A DNA stretch of 50,820 nt from Terriglobales bacterium (lineage in GTDB: Bacteria > Acidobacteriota > Terriglobia > Terriglobales > Acidobacteriaceae), in assembly GCA_030038475.1 (NCBI GenBank), contig JASHOU010000109.1, positions 1-50,820 of the forward strand, given 5' to 3'. Shown piece after piece: positions 35,502 to 43,788 of this stretch (position 1 is its first letter; each line of letters opens with the position of its first letter). Below the pieces are notes generated by a model. The model was not told the origin of the DNA and made no database searches. It was given only the letters and a program-made list of their open reading frames with translations. The translations under genes were made by a program, and so were the position numbers.

Positions 35502-37100
35502 TTATTGCCCCCAGTTGGCCAGCATCTCGGTAATTTTCCCACGATCGATCTTTCCATTCACGTTCAAGGGAATCTGTGGGAAGTGATAAATGCGATTGGG
35601 CACCATGTAGCGCGGCAGTCTGCTCTCACAAGCGGCGATGATTTGCTGGTCATGCGCCGGGTCCGATCCCGATACCACCCCCACGATGCCAGACGCGAAA
35701 CCATCCGACAGGGGCCACGGAATCGCGACCGCCAGTTCTGTGCGCGCAGTCTCCCGCAGCACCAGATCGATTTCCTGCAACTCCACGCGATACCCGTTGA
35801 CCTTCACCTGAAAATCGCGGCGGCCAAGATAAAACAGGCATCCGCGTTCATCTTGCCGTACGAGGTCTCCGGTACGGTACCAAACCTGGTCGCCGGTATG
35901 CTTCAGGCGAACGAAACTCTTCGCGGTTTTTTCCGGATCGTTCAAGTATCCGCGCGTGACCTGCGATCCACCGAGGCAGAGCTCGCCGCTTTCGCCAATC
36001 GGCACCGGCGCCAGATTTTCATCGACGGCGCATACCTGTTGCCCGTCAAATGGCCAGCCGATGGGCACCAACCCTCGCACGCATTCGGCCGGCGAAGTAG
36101 CCGAATCCCAGCGGTAGTAAGTGATGGCGATGGTCGCCTCGGTCGGCCCGTAGAGATTTTCCAGAATCGAATTGTTCGCCGCCGCCTGCCACGCCGAAGC
36201 CAGGCTCGCAGAAAGTGCTTCACCGCAAAACAGGCTCCATCTCAAGGTCGGAAATGCACCCGGTTCCAAGAGCCCGAGCTTCGACGCGAACATTGCCACC
36301 GACGGCACCGAAAACCAGCACGTCAGTTGTTTTTCATCCACCAAGACCGCTGGCGTGAGCGTCTGCTCGGCGTAAGGACAAAGCGTCGCCCCCGCATCCC
36401 AGCAGGTAAACAGATCATGCACGCTGAGATCGAAGGTGAGGTCGAAATTCTGCGAACAACGATCTTCGCGGTTCATGCCAAATCGTTTCTCCGCGTACTC
36501 CATGTATGCGACCGCATTCGACTGGCTGACGGCCACTCCTTTTGGCACTCCCGTACTGCCGGACGTAAACAGCAGATACGCCGTATCATCGCCGTCGACC
36601 AGCGGGTCGACCGGCGCCGCGACGTTCGATAACTCTCGTGCCGAAATGACGTGATGTGAAGAAAGGAGTTTGCTGGCAGGCTCCCAGCCGGAATCGGGGA
36701 GAATCAACGTCAACGGTTTTTCCAGGCACGCAAGCAACGATTCCAGCACAGCCGCGCACTCCTGCCCCACGATAAGAGTCTTGCACCCGGACGCTCGCAG
36801 CATGACCAGCGTCCTCTCCAGCGGAAACTTGGGATTCAGCGGACAATAGCCACGCCCACTCCCTAAAATTCCGAGAATCGCGCCGTACGCAGCAACGCTT
36901 CGATTGGCTAGCACGGCAACGACTTTTTCCGAGGGATCAACTGCCTCATCCAAGTAAGCTGTGATCTTGCCGGCATAGTTCCAGAGCTGCTCATAGCTCA
37001 GCGATTGCTCGCCCAGTTCGAGCGCCGGCCGCGCGGGGTTGGTCCGCAGCGATCGAAAAAACCCGCCGATCAAGCTCCGACATAGTCGCTGTGCAGCCAT
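35502..37100 (-). CDS. Amino-acid adenylation enzyme, DltA-like
   Basis: 532 residues of the AMP-forming ligase family. Signatures in order: YLLFTSGSTGVPKGVAVS (P-loop, A3), NFDLTFDLSVHDLFTCW (A4), NLYGPTEATIAITYY (A5), YRTGDLVRQDERG (A7), LGRRDFQVKVNGYRVEL (A8) and LNVNGKIDR (A10 Lys). The FDLSV segment carries the Asp that in NRPS and DltA enzymes holds the substrate alpha-amino group, so an amino acid is a better guess than a fatty acid. It would load the carrier protein at 33846. There is no condensation or thioesterase domain. The ATG at 37100 follows an AGGTGA; a TTG precedes it. Confidence 0.83.
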   Translation of the reverse strand: MAAQRLCRSLIGGFFRSLRTNPARPALELGEQSLSYEQLWNYAGKITAYLDEAVDPSEKVVAVLANRSVAAYGAILGILGSGRGYCPLNPKFPLERTLVMLRASGCKTLIVGQECAAVLESLLACLEKPLTLILPDSGWEPASKLLSSHHVISARELSNVAAPVDPLVDGDDTAYLLFTSGSTGVPKGVAVSQSNAVAYMEYAEKRFGMNREDRCSQNFDLTFDLSVHDLFTCWDAGATLCPYAEQTLTPAVLVDEKQLTCWFSVPSVAMFASKLGLLEPGAFPTLRWSLFCGEALSASLASAWQAAANNSILENLYGPTEATIAITYYRWDSATSPAECVRGLVPIGWPFDGQQVCAVDENLAPVPIGESGELCLGGSQVTRGYLNDPEKTAKSFVRLKHTGDQVWYRTGDLVRQDERGCLFYLGRRDFQVKVNGYRVELQEIDLVLRETARTELAVAIPWPLSDGFASGIVGVVSGSDPAHDQQIIAACESRLPRYMVPNRIYHFPQIPLNVNGKIDRGKITEMLANWGQ

Positions 37101-37209
37101 CAATTCACCTGGGCTACCAAAATTGCGGACGCCGAAAACTGAGTTGCCGAAAAATGGAGATGCCGAAAATCAGATCTGTTGAGAATCGAACTCGCGTCAT
37201 TGAACTCCA

Positions 37210-38505
37210 TCATTGCGCTGCCGCTCGACGCAACTGCGGTCTTTGATCTGAAGCATTGGCCGTCATCGAACCCGTCGCATGTTCCGGGTTTTTTGCTGTC
37301 AGAATCTCGTACAGCTTGTCGGCAACAATCTGGTTCCCCTCCGGCCTCAGGTGCGAAATATCCACAAACAGCGTGCTTTTTTGATTGTCCAGAAAATCTC
37401 CCAGGTAATAAAAATCGGGACGGTTGATTTCACGTCCCCTTTTGTATACGGCCTGGTACATCAATCCCACATTCGGGAACTTCTTATAATTCGTGGCCAA
37501 CACCTTTTGCTCATAAGGCGTCATCTCCTTGTGCCCGACCGGCAGACTGGGATACCAGGCGAAGATCGCGCGAAATCCGTAGTGTTGGGCCAACGTTTCT
37601 ATAAGGTCCATATTCTGGATGTAGTTCTCGACCACCTCTTGCGAAAGTGTCCCAATATCCAGCCCCGCTCCGGGCGCCTGATCCTTACTGCGCTGTTTGC
37701 TTCTTCTGGCGGCTATGCTCTCCAAAAAATGATAGGTGTTGGTCTGGCGAAGATAGAAAAAGCCCGCCTTCTGCGACAGCCGCCAGTTGTCCAGAAAAGT
37801 CTTGAAAGATTTCTCGTTGCTGTGCACGTCCGCTTGGCCGCTCTGATAAGCGGCAAACGCCTCGGTGCCCCCGTCGTAGAAAAGCACGATGTCGGGCTTG
37901 CGTGCTGCGTGCTTCAGCTGTTCGATCAAGCTGATCATTTCCTGGGTGTTCGACCAGCCATGTTCGGCAAGGTTGACAATGCAAACCGGTTTGCCGGCCT
38001 TTTCGTAATCCTGCGCCACGTAGGACGGAATGGTCGCCGCGTCGGGCCCGCCCGCCCCCCACATCACCGAGTCGCCATACATCCAAATGGTGAACGTCTT
38101 GTCGTCGCATTGCGTGTGCAGCGTTCGGCGCACGCCATTCTGATCGATGGAAAGCAATTTGCCCGGATAAGGCGACGTCCGCCAAAGCACCCACGGATGG
38201 TAGGTCACTTCGTTCGACTGCGCATATTCCTTCCAATACTCGCGCTCCGCGGGGGTTCCATGCTCAGCCAAGTCCTTCTGCACTGCGGGCGCTATGATCT
38301 CCGGATCGAGAAGAAGATGACGCCGAAACGCATAGACTTCACCGGCAGCCAGCAGCAACAGCCCCAGAGTTACGGCCACGCAAAGCCGCACCGCAAAGGA
38401 TTTAAAAAGGGATGTATACCGTCTCGCAGGCGGGTCGAGACGCTCCACTATCGGGTCGCTCTTCGTTAATGACACAGACGGCTGGACCTCGCTTGTCGCA
38501 CACAA
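37210..38505 (-). CDS. Membrane-anchored SGNH-like hydrolase/transferase
   Basis: 431 residues. One hydrophobic segment near 38-58 (VRLCVAVTLGLLLLAAG) should anchor the protein with the rest outside the cytoplasm. The SGNH fold is suggested by WMYGDSVMWGAG (block I, Ser146), VNLAEHGWSNTQ (block II Gly region), LFYDGGTEA (block III-like, with Gly rather than the usual Gly-x-Asn) and VDISHLRPEGN (block V Asp-His) near residue 395. Such proteins (AlgJ/AlgX, DltD-like) work with MBOAT proteins to O-acylate exported polysaccharides. It lies between the MBOAT and adenylation genes. The block III change means the full catalytic set should be verified. Confidence 0.72.
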   Translation of the reverse strand: MCATSEVQPSVSLTKSDPIVERLDPPARRYTSLFKSFAVRLCVAVTLGLLLLAAGEVYAFRRHLLLDPEIIAPAVQKDLAEHGTPAEREYWKEYAQSNEVTYHPWVLWRTSPYPGKLLSIDQNGVRRTLHTQCDDKTFTIWMYGDSVMWGAGGPDAATIPSYVAQDYEKAGKPVCIVNLAEHGWSNTQEMISLIEQLKHAARKPDIVLFYDGGTEAFAAYQSGQADVHSNEKSFKTFLDNWRLSQKAGFFYLRQTNTYHFLESIAARRSKQRSKDQAPGAGLDIGTLSQEVVENYIQNMDLIETLAQHYGFRAIFAWYPSLPVGHKEMTPYEQKVLATNYKKFPNVGLMYQAVYKRGREINRPDFYYLGDFLDNQKSTLFVDISHLRPEGNQIVADKLYEILTAKNPEHATGSMTANASDQRPQLRRAAAQ

Positions 38506-38637
38506 ATCTGCCTGAATGTTAGGAATGTTAGCATAGCGCCCGCCGCTCCTCGGCTTTGCTTTGAATCACTGAAGTAACTCTCATGCTGATAAATGGAGCG
38601 CCGTTCGCCCCGCCGAACCTGGTCGCGTTCTCGCGCG

Positions 38638-40140
38638 CTAAAACAGAGCATACATCACCGGTCCAGTGTCAGCGTGTCCCGGCTGGAAGAGCAGGCTCAG
38701 GTAGAGCGCCAGCACAAGAACCACCGGCGTAATCCAGACCCAGCGGTCGTTCGCCACAGCCGCCAGCGAATTTCCCAGCAGCGTGCGCAGTGTCCCGGTT
38801 GCAGTTCCCGCCCACTCGCGCGCCGCCGTTCCCAAACGATCGAGCAGTGCGCCGATTCCGAGCGCCGCGAAGTACCCAACCGCTGCCCAAATCGTCATCA
38901 TGTAGAAACTGTGATCCAGCGTCAGATGCCGGTAACTGCGCAACGAGGTCAGCGCCTTCAGCATGGCGAATGCCTGATGCGTGCTCTCCGCGCGAAAGAA
39001 AACGTAGCCCACGCATACCGCGGAAAACGTCAGCCACCACGAAATCGCCGTCGCTACAACTCCAGTCCACTCAAATCCCATCCGCTTGCGGAACTCCTGC
39101 CACTGCCGGTGCAGCACCAGCAGAATTCCGTGATAAGTGCCCCACATCATGAACGTAAAGTTGCCCCCATGCCAAAGCCCGAAAACAAACATCGCGATCA
39201 CGAGCGACAGATTGCGCCACCACACTTCACGCCGCATGGTCGCCAGCGGCAGAAAGAGAAAGTCGCGAATCCAGAACGACAGCGACATATGCCATCGCGT
39301 CCAGAACTCCGAGATCGTGCTGGAGAGATACGGTCGATTGAAGTTCTCATGAAGCTCGATGCCAAACAGTCGAGCTCCACCGATCACAATGTGCGACCAC
39401 CCGCAGAAACTGAAGTAGAGTTGGAATCCGTAAGCGACAATCAGAAACCAGACATCGATTCCGCTCAATCGTCCCGCGCCGTTGCCAGAGAAAGCGTGCG
39501 CGAAAACCGCATCCACGCCCGCGCCGGCATAAAGCCCGCCGCTCATGATCAAGGCAAGAACCGCCATCAGACTGCCAATCGCAACCCGGCGCATCCCGGT
39601 CTTCAGGTCGTCGTCGGTCACCGCCCAATCCTGCCGAAACTGCGGCAGCATGCTCGACATGCGGCAAATCGGCCCTTGCAGCACCGTCGGCCAGAACGAC
39701 ATGTAAAGGCAAAACTCCAGCAGCGTGGGATTCAACTCTTCTTCCCGGTACAACTCCAGCAGATAACTCAGCGCCTCGAACGTCCAGAAAGAAACTCCCA
39801 GCGGAAAGATCATTCGTTTGAGCGCTGCCAGCGGCGAACCGGCGGGCGCGACCGCGCCGAGCAAAGGCAGGTATTTAAAAGTGCCGAGCAGCACTAAATT
39901 GAGCAGGATTCCAGTCCAAAGGCGGCCGGCGGTGACCTTTTTCTTCAGCCATTCGCCGAGGCCGTAGTTCATCAGCGAACTGAAAATGAGGATGACAATC
40001 AGCCATCCGCCCCAAGTGTAGTAAAAGAGCCAACTGGCAATCAGATAAAGCGCCTGCCGCGCGGTGACCGACCGCAGCCGCATGGCAATCAACCACACCA
40101 CCACTGCGCCAATTCCGTATTCAAGAAGTTGTGTTGTCAT
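38638..40140 (-). CDS. MBOAT family O-acyltransferase (AlgI/DltB-like)
   Basis: 500 residues with about 11-12 membrane segments. MBOAT features are clear: YLIASWLFYYTWGGW near residue 31, FPLGVSFWTFEALSYLLEL near 112, FNRPYLSSTISEFWTRWHMSLSFWIRDFLF near 265-295 with the conserved WxRWH-type segment, and FGLWHGGNFTFMMWGTYHG containing the catalytic His. AlgI-type enzymes transfer acetyl groups to alginate; DltB transfers D-Ala from a carrier protein. With a carrier protein and DltA-like enzyme nearby, the second mode is attractive. It is the first gene of the minus-strand decoration operon. Confidence 0.88.
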   Translation of the reverse strand: MTTQLLEYGIGAVVVWLIAMRLRSVTARQALYLIASWLFYYTWGGWLIVILIFSSLMNYGLGEWLKKKVTAGRLWTGILLNLVLLGTFKYLPLLGAVAPAGSPLAALKRMIFPLGVSFWTFEALSYLLELYREEELNPTLLEFCLYMSFWPTVLQGPICRMSSMLPQFRQDWAVTDDDLKTGMRRVAIGSLMAVLALIMSGGLYAGAGVDAVFAHAFSGNGAGRLSGIDVWFLIVAYGFQLYFSFCGWSHIVIGGARLFGIELHENFNRPYLSSTISEFWTRWHMSLSFWIRDFLFLPLATMRREVWWRNLSLVIAMFVFGLWHGGNFTFMMWGTYHGILLVLHRQWQEFRKRMGFEWTGVVATAISWWLTFSAVCVGYVFFRAESTHQAFAMLKALTSLRSYRHLTLDHSFYMMTIWAAVGYFAALGIGALLDRLGTAAREWAGTATGTLRTLLGNSLAAVANDRWVWITPVVLVLALYLSLLFQPGHADTGPVMYALF

Positions 40141-40454
40141 CGGTGGCTGTCGAAACCTGAAATTGTAGCCGCGAAACTTAGATCTGAAATCTTAAATCCG
40201 AATTTCAAACCTAATTCAACAGACGTTAATACAGGGAATCTGCCGGTTATTTTTATGCTCTCGCGGAGGCCACAGCTTGTCAAATTACCCGCAGTATCGC
40301 CGGTGGCGCAGTTCGAATTTGTTTTGAAAAAGATGCGGCCACAGGCTGAGGAAAGATTAACAATGCGCACAGCACCGTGGCAGAGCGGCCCTAGGGCCGC
40401 GTAAGCGGCAAGGAATTGGGTTTCTCTGTGTCTCGGGACTCCGTGGTGAAAAGC
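40141..40454. other. Intergenic region with palindrome
   Basis: 314 bases. A perfect 16-bp GC palindrome GCGGCCCTAGGGCCGC spans 40385-40400. A 'TTTCTCTGTGTCTC' tract at 40419-40432 resembles common dispersed bacterial repeats. It carries the promoter of the MBOAT gene, but none is convincing by eye. Confidence 0.45.
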
Positions 40455-43289
40455 TTACTGACCGGTCTCCGTGAAGATAGCAGGATTACTCACCCCGGTA
40501 GCCGTGGCAGTGATGTTGTACGTTCCCGGCGACGGCGGCAGCGTGTAGTACTGGCTGGCCGTTCCGTTGCTGCCAGTGACTACAGGATTGCCATTGGAGA
40601 AAACGCCTCCCGCGCCGCCATCGCTGTAATAGACCGAATCGCCGGAAACGGGATTACCGTACTGATCCGCAACCAACACAGTCAATGGCTGCGGCAGCAT
40701 CGTACCGGCGGGCGCGGCCTGGTTGTTCCCGCCGGTGATGGTCACTGTCGCCGCTGCGCCGGCGGTCACATTCACCGTGATCTGCGTGTTCAGCGAGTTT
40801 ACGGCGGCTGTGAGGGTAACCGTGCCTGCCGAGGTGCCCGTCGTGTAGTTGACCGTGGCTTGTCCGCTCGCATTGGTAGTCGCTGGCGCTCCGCTAAAGG
40901 TCCCTGAAGGCGCCGAGAATGTCACCGAAACTCCCGCAACCGGGTTTCCGCCCTGATCGTTCACCTGCACCACCAGGGGCTGCGCCAACGCCGTATTTAC
41001 CTGCGCAGTCTGGTTGTTTCCGGAAACCACAGCCACGCTCGCCGGAGAATCGCCGGTCGCGGTTTCGACGAAATTTACTGTCTTGAGCGAAGCCGCACTG
41101 GCCGTGACCGTGTACTTGCCGGCTGCATTCGGAAGCTGGTAGCTGGTGAACACAAATCCGCTGGCGTTGGTTACACCACTCGGAGGATTCAGCGTTCCGG
41201 CCTGGCTCTTGTCCACAAAGGTTACGGTCACTCCCGGTACCGCATTCTTATAGGCATCCTGGACGGTAGCCCGCAGTTGCGTGGGCAGAATCGATCCCGC
41301 TTGCCCAGTCTGCTTGCTGCCTTGTGAGGCGACCAATGTTGCCGGGGCTGCGGGTAGAGCCGTCTCCGTAAGCGTCACGCTGCCGGAGTTCGCTGCGCTA
41401 GCCGTAATCGTGTAGGTTCCCGCCTTCTTGGGAAAAGTGTAAGTGGTAGACACATTGCCATTAGCATCGGTCGTGCCGCTGGACGGATTGAACGTCCCTC
41501 CCTTGCCGCCGTCGCTGAAGCTGACCGTTACACCTGCGATCCCGGCCCCGCTGTAAGGGTCAATCATTTGCACCTGTATGGGTGCAGGCAGTTGCGTTAG
41601 CACAACCGCGCTCTGATTGTTGCCGCTCACCACCGTCAGAGTCTGGAATAGGCCATAGGCCTGAAGAGTGGTCTGCGTGGCGACGTAGACCTTCCCGTTA
41701 ACCACCGTCTGGGTAGCAAAGTGAGCGATCGGCGGCAGTTGATCGCGGGATTTGACCTGGCCGGAACTGTACAGCAGCTGCATGGTGGTCGCATTGAATG
41801 CGTCAAGATTGCCGCCGCTCATTACCCACAGAACTCCGTTGGTGTTGCCATTGGCGGAAATAGCCGGCGAGTGGGATCCGACATACTTCTGCGCGGTCGT
41901 GAGCGGAGTGCCAAGAGGAGTAGTTCCGCTCGACACCGGATACGCCAGCAGCGGAGACGCGTCGGGCGCGTAGTACACAGTATTGTTCCAATAGGCCGGC
42001 GAACTGAACAATATGTCAAGGCGTTGCTCTTGTTGCTCTCCCGGCTTCACAGGAAACTCCTCGAGCACGTTGTCACACGTCGGAGGTTGCGCGCACGTTG
42101 GCCCGCTGTAGGCGCCCATGGAATCTCGATTGATAACGTAAATGAACCCCTCCTTGCCGCCGGCGACCAGTTCATGCGGAGTCGGGCCGTCCTGATCGGG
42201 AAGGATAAGAACACCCGTGGAACTCAAATCCTCGTCGTTAGCGTTGAGGAATGCCACATCGAACGGAGTGAAGTAATCGGTAATAGCAAGCGTAGTGGGG
42301 TCGAGTTCGAGCACGCTGTTGCTGTAGGTCAGGCCACCTTCTGGAACGTTGTAACAGTTGGCGCAGGACTCCGCTGTCTCCAGGAAGATGTTGCCGAATT
42401 CGTCGGCTGCGATGCCGTTGCCGGTTTGCCAGATGGATGCCGATGAGTGGTCGGGCGCAGCGTCGAAGACAGCGAGCTGCGACAGGTTGGACGCGCTGTA
42501 GGCGAGCAGCCATCCGGCGGCGTTCCCGTCATTGCAGCCGTTGGAGCCAAAGCCCATGTACACCACTCCATTCAGCAGCAGCAATCCCGGCCGGTTCAAC
42601 TCGTGCAAGCTGGTGAAGGTGGCCACGCCCCCAGGGTAATTCATGCTAGCGCTGATCAAAACGGGACCGCCGAACTTTTCCGCTCCGCTCGTGATGTCGA
42701 GCGCGTGCAGATAGTGCACAACCGTGCCGTTGTCCACCGTCTTCGCCACCACATACATCGTGTTCGTTGTCGTATCGATCACCGGCGTCCCGGAGATCCC
42801 CTCTTGTGTGAAACCCACGCCCTGGCCGGCGCAGGGCAAGTCTTTGCCGCTGGCCGTGGTGATCCCATTGGCCGGATCGGTGAAATTCACCCACCACAAA
42901 GGATTCGCATTGGATCCGGTGTTGCTGTCAGCGTCAAAGGCGTAGACCGAATCGGCCATCGTTGCCACATAGACGACGTTGTGCAGCGTGCCTTGTCCGT
43001 TGATGTTCACGCCCGGAACATACAGCGGTTGCGCCAGCGCCAGATAGTCGATCGGGTAGTTGAACAGAAAGCCGAAATTGTTGCTGTTCACGTTCTGTGG
43101 CGTCAGCATGGTTTCATTCGTGTTGGCGCCATCCCGCGCGTTGTCCATGCGGCCGGTCCAAACTGTGACCTGTCCGAAACAAACAGAAACCAATGTGAGA
43201 CTCACGACGAGCGTGAGCGCAAAGTGACAGGAAAGGGGAATTGACCGCTTACCAGTCCGCGGTGATCGGACACCATCGATCTTTACCAT
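40455..43289 (-). CDS. Secreted propeller protein with four Ig-like (Big_1) repeats
   Basis: 944 residues from ATG 43289, with AGGAGAAA 5-8 bases upstream; an earlier ATG (43316) lacks this. A signal peptide (HFALTLVVSLTLVSVCFGQ) is followed by a ~550-residue domain with PQQ-propeller-like blades (VVYVATMADSVYAFDADS, TNTMYVVAKTVDNGTVVHYL, FIYVINRDSMGAY, VYVATQTTLQAYGL). Four ~95-residue Ig repeats end the protein, each beginning VxGNNQ(S/T)A or similar and containing VTVSF(S/V)D. This architecture is common among acidobacterial outer-surface proteins. It has no lipobox or transmembrane tail. It may bind matrix or carbohydrates; no enzymatic motif is visible. Confidence 0.72.
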   Translation of the reverse strand: MVKIDGVRSPRTGKRSIPLSCHFALTLVVSLTLVSVCFGQVTVWTGRMDNARDGANTNETMLTPQNVNSNNFGFLFNYPIDYLALAQPLYVPGVNINGQGTLHNVVYVATMADSVYAFDADSNTGSNANPLWWVNFTDPANGITTASGKDLPCAGQGVGFTQEGISGTPVIDTTTNTMYVVAKTVDNGTVVHYLHALDITSGAEKFGGPVLISASMNYPGGVATFTSLHELNRPGLLLLNGVVYMGFGSNGCNDGNAAGWLLAYSASNLSQLAVFDAAPDHSSASIWQTGNGIAADEFGNIFLETAESCANCYNVPEGGLTYSNSVLELDPTTLAITDYFTPFDVAFLNANDEDLSSTGVLILPDQDGPTPHELVAGGKEGFIYVINRDSMGAYSGPTCAQPPTCDNVLEEFPVKPGEQQEQRLDILFSSPAYWNNTVYYAPDASPLLAYPVSSGTTPLGTPLTTAQKYVGSHSPAISANGNTNGVLWVMSGGNLDAFNATTMQLLYSSGQVKSRDQLPPIAHFATQTVVNGKVYVATQTTLQAYGLFQTLTVVSGNNQSAVVLTQLPAPIQVQMIDPYSGAGIAGVTVSFSDGGKGGTFNPSSGTTDANGNVSTTYTFPKKAGTYTITASAANSGSVTLTETALPAAPATLVASQGSKQTGQAGSILPTQLRATVQDAYKNAVPGVTVTFVDKSQAGTLNPPSGVTNASGFVFTSYQLPNAAGKYTVTASAASLKTVNFVETATGDSPASVAVVSGNNQTAQVNTALAQPLVVQVNDQGGNPVAGVSVTFSAPSGTFSGAPATTNASGQATVNYTTGTSAGTVTLTAAVNSLNTQITVNVTAGAAATVTITGGNNQAAPAGTMLPQPLTVLVADQYGNPVSGDSVYYSDGGAGGVFSNGNPVVTGSNGTASQYYTLPPSPGTYNITATATGVSNPAIFTETGQ

Positions 43290-43788
43290 ATTGGTTTCTC
43301 CTGGAAGTATGGACACAACTATGCACGCGAGATTCTAAGCAGAAAATAGCAGTTATTAAGCCGAAGAAGCGCTGCCGGCAACACGGCGTAACCTCCACTT
43401 TACAAACCTTTTCTACTGCACTCGAAACCGGTGACTTCAAAATCCACACTTCGATAGGCAATCTCTTGCACTATTAGGCAGAAACTCTATCCCAAAAGCA
43501 GATTCCCGAACACCCCACCGAAGTGGGGCGAGCAGCAGAAAGGACGGATCACGCTCTGTACCATCGTCCATTGGAGCAATCTGTTAGGTTGAGTCACTGA
43601 TTGCGGCTCCAGGTCTCAGTGTTAAAGTTTTAGGTCTCAGGTCTCAGAAGACTCCACAGGGAAGTGAAATTGATTTCGCCTTTCCTAAGACCTAAGACCC
43701 GAGACCTAAAGACCTGAGACCTGTCTTCATCCTGCCGGGATATACTTGAAACCGATGCCTCCAATGGGCATCGAAAGCCGCTCCCTGC
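43290..43788. other. Divergent intergenic region
   Basis: 499 bases between the propeller gene and the deacetylase-like gene. A perfect CCCCAC-CGAA-GTGGGG hairpin lies at 43513-43528 in the leftward leader, and a large imperfect hairpin repeat spans 43610-43723. A TATACT at 43741-43746 may be the rightward -10. No coding frame is convincing. Confidence 0.45.
43610..43723. repeat. Large imperfect hairpin repeat of AGGTCTCAG words
   Basis: Left arm 43610-43648 has three AGGTCTCAG-type words; right arm 43685-43723 has their complements (CTAAGACCT, GAGACCT, CTGAGACCT). The ~36-base centre is unrelated sequence. The same word family appears at 19198-19231. Confidence 0.6.

Noticed and set aside
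35487-36632. 381-codon plus-strand frame opposite the adenylation gene
   Set aside because: Shadow frame; the minus-strand product has every adenylation motif.
37279-38469. 396-codon plus-strand frame opposite the SGNH-like gene
   Set aside because: No motif or signal; the minus strand encodes the membrane anchor and GDS/DxxH residues.
38593-39897. 434-codon plus-strand frame opposite the MBOAT gene
   Set aside because: Arg/Gln/His-rich translation typical of an antisense of a membrane protein gene.
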